The notes under the pieces are model-generated. The model had not been told where the DNA came from. It saw only the letters and a list, made by a program, of their open reading frames with translations, and made no database searches. A stretch of DNA of 64,000 nt from a virus. Shown here piece after piece: positions 58,157-64,000 of this stretch. The stretch covers positions 1-64,000 of IMG/VR virus record IMGVR_UViG_3300006076_000001; one strand, 5' to 3'. Numbering within the stretch: position 1 is the stretch's first letter; every line of letters begins with the position of its first letter. The translations under genes and the position numbers were made by a program.

Positions 58157-58972
58157 TTATTTTAAGATTTCTAACTGGTTTTTTCTTTCAAAACTTTTTA
58201 ATGCTGAAAATTTTGTTCTTGTATAAGCTCTTGCTGGTAAAGATAATTTAACTACCCCCTTAGATAAAATAGTTTGTGGAAAATGATACAAGAAACTATT
58301 CGTTACTCCTGCATATGCTGGAGGGTGGTCGTAAGATAAAAGAGAGTTTTCAATAAAAGTCATAGGATAAGAATCATAATCGTCTTCATCATACTCTGGT
58401 ATCTCTCTATTTTTATTCAATGGTGATGCGATATCAGCAATAACTGATTTATACCCATATGGAGTAATGTATTTATCTCCTAAATGAAATATAATATGAT
58501 GACATTCATCAGTATCAGAAACAGAAATATTACCACACAAACTACAAATAGTAGAAGTTGATAATACACCCATTGATGTTTTAACTTCTCCTGTTTCTTC
58601 TATTTGTTTAACAAAATCTACATCTGGACTAACCTCTTTATTTATAGCCATAAGCAACTCAACTATAAATCTATACTTACCATTTTCCTTAACTTTTCTT
58701 AAAGCCACATCAGCCACAAACCCATAAATAAAGTTCATATCTTGATTATGGTCTCTAAAAATAGGTGCACCAAAATATGTTTTTGCAAATTGAAGTAAGT
58801 CTTCATTTATAAAAGTATTACCATTGTCATTTACATACTTATCAAATCCCTCAGCGATGGTATGTCCGTCCTCCATTATTGGAACTGATGATAAAGCGGA
58901 ATTTTGTAAGAAAAACCATTTATCAGTTGGCAATAAAATGTCAATCTTATTTGGGTTTTTAACAAAAGCCAT
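58157..58972 (-). CDS. Putative prohead protease
   Basis: 271 aa. KTYFGAPIFRDHNQDMNFIY (His at ~75) and EVKTSMGVLSTSTICSLCGN (Ser at ~135, then CSLCGN... TDECHHI) form the pattern of phage maturation proteases of the assemblin-like fold: DHN supplies His, SMG supplies Ser, and a Cys4/His cluster follows. It would cut the scaffold and capsid tails inside the prohead. The position between terminase and portal fits. It overlaps the 30-aa miniprotein's stop (TAATG). Confidence 0.7.
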   Translation of the reverse strand: MAFVKNPNKIDILLPTDKWFFLQNSALSSVPIMEDGHTIAEGFDKYVNDNGNTFINEDLLQFAKTYFGAPIFRDHNQDMNFIYGFVADVALRKVKENGKYRFIVELLMAINKEVSPDVDFVKQIEETGEVKTSMGVLSTSTICSLCGNISVSDTDECHHIIFHLGDKYITPYGYKSVIADIASPLNKNREIPEYDEDDYDSYPMTFIENSLLSYDHPPAYAGVTNSFLYHFPQTILSKGVVKLSLPARAYTRTKFSALKSFERKNQLEILK

Positions 58973-59064
58973 TATTTTCTCCTCCTTTTATATTTATTAG
59001 AATAAGGTGCTGACTTAGTATTTGGATACTTACTTCTATAAATTTTTGGTTTTTTTCTAGCCAT
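58972..59064 (-). CDS. 30-residue basic miniprotein
   Basis: ATG at 59064 with GGGAG 6 nt before, 30 codons (MARKKPKIYRSKYPNTKSAP...KYKRRRK), stop overlapping the protease start as TAATG. It has 13 Lys/Arg residues and no acidic residue, so it would bind nucleic acid or another acidic partner. Too short for normal gene calls, yet coupling and the good binding site support it. Confidence 0.6.
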   Translation of the reverse strand: MARKKPKIYRSKYPNTKSAPYSNKYKRRRK

Positions 59065-59066
59065 TC

Positions 59067-60896
59067 TTATCTCCCTCTTTTTGTTATCTTATTTAACAAC
59101 CTCTTATTTTGTCTATATACTACTCTTGATTTCACATAATTCGTAGAAATCATTTGATTTTTAAAATCCTCAAAATACTTATGACCTAAATATAAAGCTT
59201 TAGTAGCCGCTGAAAATCTATCATCGTGTTTCCCGTTTGGAGCTTCTACTTTTAAAAAGCCCCCACTAACTTTTTTAACTTGTAAATCTATGATTTCTTC
59301 TGTAAAAGAAATAGTTTGAATGGTTTCTTCTTCTCCTTTCAATGTAACTCTTTCCTCTATTGCATATGGAGACCAAACCAATCTACCATTTAATAATTCT
59401 CTACTAAATAATTTAGCGACTTCATTATTGAATGCCACAGTAGGGTTGATAACCTCTAATTGTCTATGATAACCTCTATGATTAAAATACTTGACAAAAA
59501 ACTCTTTAGCCCAATTGTCTATACCTATTTTAACCACTCTAAAGTTTCTCAAAATGGATAATAACTCTTCCATTATTATATCAGGGTCTAATGGCTTACC
59601 TTTAATAGGAGTCCAAGAATGGATAAAATCATAAACAAAAGCTGGTTTAGAGTCATCTACCTCTAAATAAGGTAATAAAGTTTCATCTGGTAATTGTCTA
59701 TTATGAATAATATTATAATCAAAATGTCCTATAGCTAAAGCAAATCCGTCTGATGTTAAAGCTGGGTCTACTCCTACAAAGTAAGGGGTATTAGGACTAC
59801 CGATTGGTTGATTAGGCACTTGTAAATCCTCACATACTTTCACTTTATTAGGAATAGGTATGAAAGAAGAAGATGATGATGTAAATTCAGCAAGAAATTC
59901 TTGTTTATATTTAAACGGAGATTTTTTATACTCAGATTTCAAAAATAATGGTGATAAAGTTGGATTAGTCCAATGTGATGGGACATTAATCATAATAACA
60001 TTAGGATTATCAAAAGACTCTTTGTATAATTCGTATCCTTTACCTTTTTTACCATTAGGTGATGATGCTATAAGAATTAAACCTGCTGGTGTCCCATCTT
60101 CATATTTGAAACCAGAAACAGATGGAGTAGAAGCCGTATAAACTAATTCATCTAATGGCTCACTCTTTGTAGATTTATTACTATCTATAAAATGACAGAA
60201 CTCATCAAGAGCTACCACTATGTTGTTTCCTCCCCTAATAGATGGACTAGCGGCTGAAACTTTTACTTTCAATAAACCATATTTTTTAGTCCTGTCTTCT
60301 AATTGTTTCTTAACAAATAAATCAAACCCACTATTTGAATACTCTTTAGGATTAACTAGGTATGGCTTAAAAAAATCAGTAGAATAAACCATATTACCTA
60401 TTTCTTGTGCTTGTTTAGTAGCATTATCCTCTTTATTTGAAATAACCGAAACGGAAATCTCAGAATAAGGTATGACTTTAAAATATTCTTGTGGTGTAGG
60501 CTCTAACATTTCTAATTCATAAAGTTTATGAGAAGATAGAATAGACATCATTGTAGTTTTAGTACCTCTTCTACCTACAAAAAATCTAACTTCAAAAATC
60601 CTTGAATCTGGTTGTTTATCTACATTAATTCTACCCTCTTTATATAGAAATCTAAGAAAATCAAACTCAGAATCAAAAATGTGAATAACTTTTTCATTAA
60701 ATTCATCTTTTATAATAATAGGGTCTTCCAATTTATCAGATAACGGAATGTTATACATCATTTTAAATATAAATCTCTGAACTGGAAAAAGTTTAAGCCC
60801 CAAAAATTTAGGGGACTCTGCAAACTCTATAACATTTAGAAGTCTATTAGAGTCTTCATCAGCTAAGTTCTTTCTGACTAAATCGACTAAAGCCAT
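59067..60896 (-). CDS. Terminase large subunit
   Basis: 609 aa. ATPase: Walker A variant VGRRGTKTTM (107-116) and Walker B IVVALDEFCHF (D231-E232). RNase H-like nuclease: GVDPALTSDGFALAI (D377), IGIDNWAKEFF, and the final HDD in GKHDDRFSAATKAL (~560). It cuts the concatemer and drives packaging through the portal. Two genes upstream is a possible small subunit. Start 60896 has AAGGTAG. Confidence 0.93.
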   Translation of the reverse strand: MALVDLVRKNLADEDSNRLLNVIEFAESPKFLGLKLFPVQRFIFKMMYNIPLSDKLEDPIIIKDEFNEKVIHIFDSEFDFLRFLYKEGRINVDKQPDSRIFEVRFFVGRRGTKTTMMSILSSHKLYELEMLEPTPQEYFKVIPYSEISVSVISNKEDNATKQAQEIGNMVYSTDFFKPYLVNPKEYSNSGFDLFVKKQLEDRTKKYGLLKVKVSAASPSIRGGNNIVVALDEFCHFIDSNKSTKSEPLDELVYTASTPSVSGFKYEDGTPAGLILIASSPNGKKGKGYELYKESFDNPNVIMINVPSHWTNPTLSPLFLKSEYKKSPFKYKQEFLAEFTSSSSSFIPIPNKVKVCEDLQVPNQPIGSPNTPYFVGVDPALTSDGFALAIGHFDYNIIHNRQLPDETLLPYLEVDDSKPAFVYDFIHSWTPIKGKPLDPDIIMEELLSILRNFRVVKIGIDNWAKEFFVKYFNHRGYHRQLEVINPTVAFNNEVAKLFSRELLNGRLVWSPYAIEERVTLKGEEETIQTISFTEEIIDLQVKKVSGGFLKVEAPNGKHDDRFSAATKALYLGHKYFEDFKNQMISTNYVKSRVVYRQNKRLLNKITKRGR

Positions 60897-60908
60897 TTTT
60901 TATCTACC

Positions 60909-61340
60909 TTATTGTTTATCTTTTGCTTTATCAATTACCTCTTTAGCAAATGGATTAACAATTTGGTCTATCATAGATAATTTAACACCTTTAAGTGTTT
61001 TATTAAGTTTTTCTTCAAATCCAACCAAATTAAATGTTAATTGATTAAGAACTTTTCTCTTTGTATTTTCATCTACACCTACTTCGTCCATTGAAAAAAT
61101 AAAAGTTTCTACTAAAAAATAAAAAGCTTTTTGAATTTTAGGGTTTGTAAAATCTACATCTCCTCCTCTTAATTCAAATTCTTTTTCTTTATATGCATTA
61201 GATGATTTAACTTGCAAAAGTTTAGATATAGAGTTAGTTACCGATACCAGCTCTTTAATTGTTAATTGCTCTTCTCCATTAATAAGCTTATCTAATTTTA
61301 CTACTAGGTCATCTATTTTTCTATTAATATCTTTAAACAT
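60909..61340 (-). CDS. Possible terminase small subunit
   Basis: 143 aa from the ATG at 61340, overlapping the upstream stop as TAATG, after GAGGAG. Helical, basic-acidic mix (IDDLVVKLDKLINGEEQLTI ... LNQLTFNLVGFEEKLNKTLK). Size and place directly before the large terminase gene are right for a small subunit, but no HTH is obvious. Low confidence in function. Confidence 0.45.
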   Translation of the reverse strand: MFKDINRKIDDLVVKLDKLINGEEQLTIKELVSVTNSISKLLQVKSSNAYKEKEFELRGGDVDFTNPKIQKAFYFLVETFIFSMDEVGVDENTKRKVLNQLTFNLVGFEEKLNKTLKGVKLSMIDQIVNPFAKEVIDKAKDKQ

Positions 61341-62215
61341 TACCACTCCTCACCAGATAAATCAGAATTTAACTCTAAAATTCTTTTAACTTTTCTGTAT
61401 TTATCTTCACTAACACATTTAGCCACTTTATCTATGTCTAAGTCTCCCTCTAAAATCATTTCTACTATTTCAAGTGGGGTAAATACTTCTAATTCCATTC
61501 CTTCACATTCACTTTTTTCTTTTAAGATTTCCATACCATTTACAATTTCATCAATGATGTTTCTGTTATATTTTAATGCAAAAAATTCTGACGCTACAGC
61601 ATCTATTGTAGTTTTTTTCAAATTAGTAATAATTGGTTTATTAGCCCAGATATATACTGTCCCTCTTCTTAAAATAGGTTTACCTAACCAATTTGATAGA
61701 ACTCCTCCTCCTGTTGCAAACATATTATATGGAATATAAATCAAACATACACCTACTGGAAATAGTCTTGAAAAGTCTGGTTTTACTAAATAGACTTTAG
61801 GTGTTCTAACCAATCCAGACCATAATCCGACCATTAAATTAAATGTATCTGGGTAACTTTCTCTATTTTCTCTAAGTAAATTCACTAAGTCCACCTCAAT
61901 CATTGCATTTTCAAGTAACATTTCTTGGATACCTAAAATCATTGCCTCTTCAGAATCTGCTTTAATAACTATGTCTGGATTATCCTCTACCACAGTATAA
62001 ATTGCATTTACCATTGAGGCATCATCGATTTCTTCAATCTCTGGCTCTTCTTCAATAGAAACCACACCATTATCAAATAATAAATCTCCCATTGCAAATG
62101 GAGATTCAGTAAAATCCATTTCTTCATCAACCATATTATCATCATATTGAATAATTTCGTCTGCCATTCTATCTAACCCAGTATTAGGGTCAAATAAATT
62201 AAAATTTTCGTTCAT
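61340..62215 (-). CDS. Unknown protein upstream of terminase
   Basis: 291 aa. Very acidic N-terminal ~70 residues (FDPNTGLDRMADEIIQYDDN ... ESPFAMGDLLFDNGVVSIEE), a central region with LMVGLWSGLVRTPKVYLVKP and PILRRGTVYIWANKPIITNL, then a C-terminal acidic helix. No family recognised. It overlaps the small-subunit candidate's start and abuts the 115-aa gene. Start 62215 has GGGAGG. Confidence 0.5.
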   Translation of the reverse strand: MNENFNLFDPNTGLDRMADEIIQYDDNMVDEEMDFTESPFAMGDLLFDNGVVSIEEEPEIEEIDDASMVNAIYTVVEDNPDIVIKADSEEAMILGIQEMLLENAMIEVDLVNLLRENRESYPDTFNLMVGLWSGLVRTPKVYLVKPDFSRLFPVGVCLIYIPYNMFATGGGVLSNWLGKPILRRGTVYIWANKPIITNLKKTTIDAVASEFFALKYNRNIIDEIVNGMEILKEKSECEGMELEVFTPLEIVEMILEGDLDIDKVAKCVSEDKYRKVKRILELNSDLSGEEW

Positions 62216-62562
62216 TATCTTCCTCCCTTTCTAATAATAAGAAATGAGCCATCAGTAAGTTGTTCAATTTCCCATAGGTTTTCTTCTGCTTGTTGTTGTA
62301 ATTCACATTCTTCTCCAGTGCATTCCATTATTACTTTTTTAATAAAATCAGTACCAGCTATTCCCATCAATTTAGCTTTCAATTGTTTTTTAACTGGTTT
62401 TACTTTAAATGTGCCGTTCCCTCTATCTATTACTTTAAATCCAGCCCTAGCCAATTTAGCTGTATTTAAAACACTCCCTTTTGATAACCCACATTCATTA
62501 GAATTACAATTAGAAGTATTATCAAGGAAATCTAAATCTACATCATTTGTTAAAAATTCCAT
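62215..62562 (-). CDS. Small unknown protein with Cys pairs
   Basis: 115 aa. Cys in NTSNCNSNECGLSKGSVLN and ECTGEECELQQQAEEN; a central RAGFKVIDRGNGTFKVKPVKKQL. Possibly a small zinc-binding or disulfide-linked virion protein. It overlaps the next gene's start region by one base. Start 62562 has AAGGAGG. Confidence 0.5.
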   Translation of the reverse strand: MEFLTNDVDLDFLDNTSNCNSNECGLSKGSVLNTAKLARAGFKVIDRGNGTFKVKPVKKQLKAKLMGIAGTDFIKKVIMECTGEECELQQQAEENLWEIEQLTDGSFLIIRKGGR

Positions 62563-63175
62563 TTTGCCTCCTTAAGCTACTAGCATATTTAAATAATTGT
62601 TTATTACAGATAAAAACCTTAGAAACTCCATTTAACACTGAAACTTCTAAAACTTTTTTAGTTGGGTTAATTATAAAATTACATTTATTTATGAATGTGA
62701 ATAGTCTTTCTTTGGTTATTTTTATTTTATTTTTAGTAGGAAATGTAACTGGATAAAAATTAATTATATATTTATCTTCATTAACCAAGTAGAGATTAGT
62801 AAAATGATGTTTGAAAAGAGGATTACCTAAAGTCGGCATAAAAACACTATTAATCCAATGAGGTAGTTCCTTTCTGGTAAATAAAAAGAACTCTCTTCCC
62901 TCTAAAAGGTTAGAAATCAACCATATGTTATTAACATAATCAATCCATTGTTTTTCTTCTCCGATATAAACTTTTTTTGCACCACACACTTTACATAAAT
63001 AATTTTCTTCGTCCCATATATGTTTGCAATTAAGTTGGTCTTTATTAAAAGCTATGATATCTGGAATCCTAAATTGATTAGACCATAAATCAATAAAAAT
63101 CCTACCAGACAAACCATTTTGATTGATTAATTTAACTGAATTGATAACTGATTTATCTATAATAATTTCACTCAT
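62543..63175 (-). CDS. Unknown protein with zinc-ribbon-like motif
   Basis: 210 aa. CKHIWDEENYLCKVCGAKKV (C-x-H...C-x2-C) is a probable zinc ribbon; the rest has aromatic strands (LFTRKELPHWINSVFMPTLG). Unknown family. Overlaps the 115-aa gene by 20 nt. Start 63175 has AAAAGGAG. Confidence 0.5.
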   Translation of the reverse strand: MSEIIIDKSVINSVKLINQNGLSGRIFIDLWSNQFRIPDIIAFNKDQLNCKHIWDEENYLCKVCGAKKVYIGEEKQWIDYVNNIWLISNLLEGREFFLFTRKELPHWINSVFMPTLGNPLFKHHFTNLYLVNEDKYIINFYPVTFPTKNKIKITKERLFTFINKCNFIINPTKKVLEVSVLNGVSKVFICNKQLFKYASSLRRQNGIFNK

Positions 63176-63189
63176 TTTCTGACTCCTTT

Positions 63190-63855
63190 TTATTCAAAGA
63201 TAACTTTATCGTCAAAATTAAATCTACCCTCATACTCTTTAGTCTTAAATAAAAAGTTACCTGTAAGTTGTGTATTAACTGAAAATTCTAAATAGTCTCT
63301 AACCCTACATAGAAGTAATTTATCTTTAAGTGTAGCTTTTTGATACCTTTTAATAAACTCCTCATCTGACAAACTACATATATCTGTCATATGTTTAATT
63401 GCATTTCTCAAAACAGCTGAAATAGTTGTATATTTAACATTAAATAAAATCCTATTAGTCATAGAAAATAACCCGATAGAATAAAAAACTATTATAGGCT
63501 CTATTTCTTTATTTGGAAAAAATTTTTCTAATAACTCTCTAAGTTTGTCATTACTATGAATAGGTCTATTAAGTATGATTTTTATTTTATTTTTAGAACT
63601 CCTATATCTCTTAGACACACCAAATTGGCTTATATTAAGCAATTTAGCTATATTTGTTTGAGATAAACCGCAATAAACATTTAAATATAACACCATTGCA
63701 TTCACCCAAAATAATTTATCAATTATTTTCTCTGCTATATCAGGAAAGGTATCCATTAAAGCCGACTTAAAAGGGTCTTTTTCTTTCTTTTGATTATTAT
63801 TAGCTCTAACCGAAACATAATCCCAATAATTTTTATTCTCTTCATATTGAGCCAT
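63190..63855 (-). CDS. HTH protein, sigma-region-4-like
   Basis: 221 aa from the ATG at 63855, which has AAAGGAG 5 nt upstream (a longer frame starts seven codons earlier). The segment YLNVYCGLSQTNIAKLLNIS followed by QFGVSKRYRSSKNKIKI is a region-4-type HTH, and ~150-175 has FNVKYTTISAVLRNAIKHMT. Could be a regulator or a sigma-like factor. Second of two such genes (the other at 50681). Confidence 0.55.
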   Translation of the reverse strand: MAQYEENKNYWDYVSVRANNNQKKEKDPFKSALMDTFPDIAEKIIDKLFWVNAMVLYLNVYCGLSQTNIAKLLNISQFGVSKRYRSSKNKIKIILNRPIHSNDKLRELLEKFFPNKEIEPIIVFYSIGLFSMTNRILFNVKYTTISAVLRNAIKHMTDICSLSDEEFIKRYQKATLKDKLLLCRVRDYLEFSVNTQLTGNFLFKTKEYEGRFNFDDKVIFE

Positions 63856-64000
63856 AGATTCTCCTTTGTTTAACATTATAAATTAAATCAAAATAGTAAT
63901 AAAAGTTCTCAACCATCCATTTCCAACCCACTTTTTCTAATTTTGATAGTATCTCCTGAGGAGAAACTCTACCAGCTTCCGACTCAAAGTATGGTAATGA
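63842..64000 (-). CDS. Unknown protein, 5' end outside window (partial)
   Basis: Open frame entering at the right edge and ending TGA at 63844-63842, overlapping the start of the HTH gene. The last 52 codons include ESEAGRVSPQEILSKLEKVG and FYYYFDLIYNVKQRRIYGSI. Basic, helical. Function unknown. Confidence 0.6.
   Translation of the reverse strand, partial: SLPYFESEAGRVSPQEILSKLEKVGWKWMVENFYYYFDLIYNVKQRRIYGSI

Noticed and set aside
107-62756. Several plus-strand open frames of 60-109 codons
   Set aside because: All lie opposite minus-strand genes with clear binding sites; none has its own binding site or conserved features. They follow from low GC and codon bias.
1-64000. CRISPR array, insertion sequences, integrase, attachment sites
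   Set aside because: No evenly spaced direct repeats, transposase motifs or recombinase genes seen.

Overview
The window is an interior piece of a large, very AT-rich tailed phage with a contractile tail (myovirus, Caudoviricetes). Both ends cut through genes. Every supported gene lies on the minus strand, so transcription runs from high to low coordinates. Genes are tightly packed, mostly with AAGGAG-type ribosome binding sites 5-9 nt before the start. Proteins are rich in Lys, Asn and Ile, which suggests a low-GC host, but nothing here identifies it. I saw no tRNA gene, CRISPR array, insertion sequence or integrase.

Layout in transcription order. 64000-57.5 kb: an HTH/sigma-region-4-like protein, small unknown proteins, a possible small terminase, the large terminase, a 30-residue basic miniprotein and a prohead protease. 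57.5-53.4 kb: class I ribonucleotide reductase alpha chain (nrdA) and the portal protein. 53.4-49.1 kb: a homing-endonuclease-like gene, a sigma-factor-like gene, a coiled-coil protein and an SSB-like protein. 48.9-38.6 kb: nucleotide and DNA metabolism (dUTPase, primase-like fragment, the exonuclease part of a family A DNA polymerase, a PD-(D/E)XK resolvase-like nuclease, ThyX, a MazG/Nmad-like protein) plus a membrane-anchored lytic transglycosylase. 38.5-33.2 kb: nrdB between two homing-endonuclease-like genes (the upstream one fused to it in frame), then two more polymerase segments. 33.1-31.0 kb: probable scaffold, decoration protein and major capsid protein. 30.9-22.3 kb: another endonuclease gene, helicase loader-like gene, DnaB-type helicase, UvrD-like helicase and a fifth endonuclease gene. 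22.3-0 kb: an ordered tail module: head-tail connectors, sheath, tube, frameshifted tail chaperone, tape measure, hub, spike (OB-fold, beta-helix and PAAR parts as separate genes), gp25-, gp6- and gpI-like baseplate proteins and a fibre or tailspike.

The most unusual features are: (1) five paralogous genes built from 2-4 copies of a ~70-residue zinc-ribbon module (CPxHG...GCPxC) joined to one of two PD-(D/E)XK nuclease tails, placed next to portal, nrdB, capsid and helicase genes; (2) one of these fused in frame to nrdB, with a strong internal ribosome binding site and ATG that could also release free NrdB; (3) a family A DNA polymerase spread over at least three genes up to ~10 kb apart, with motif A not found; (4) a +1 frameshift candidate at CCC-UAG in the tail chaperone; (5) a repeated TTATTATAAA(A/T)A box 26-30 nt before start codons, resembling T4-type late promoters; (6) dense RNA-structure candidates around the SSB gene, ribosome-binding-site-hiding hairpins, and a small palindromic element (AGCTA-N6-TAGCT) found between genes and, twice, inside coding sequence.

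Functions rest on motifs and gene order read by eye; no database search or folding program was run.
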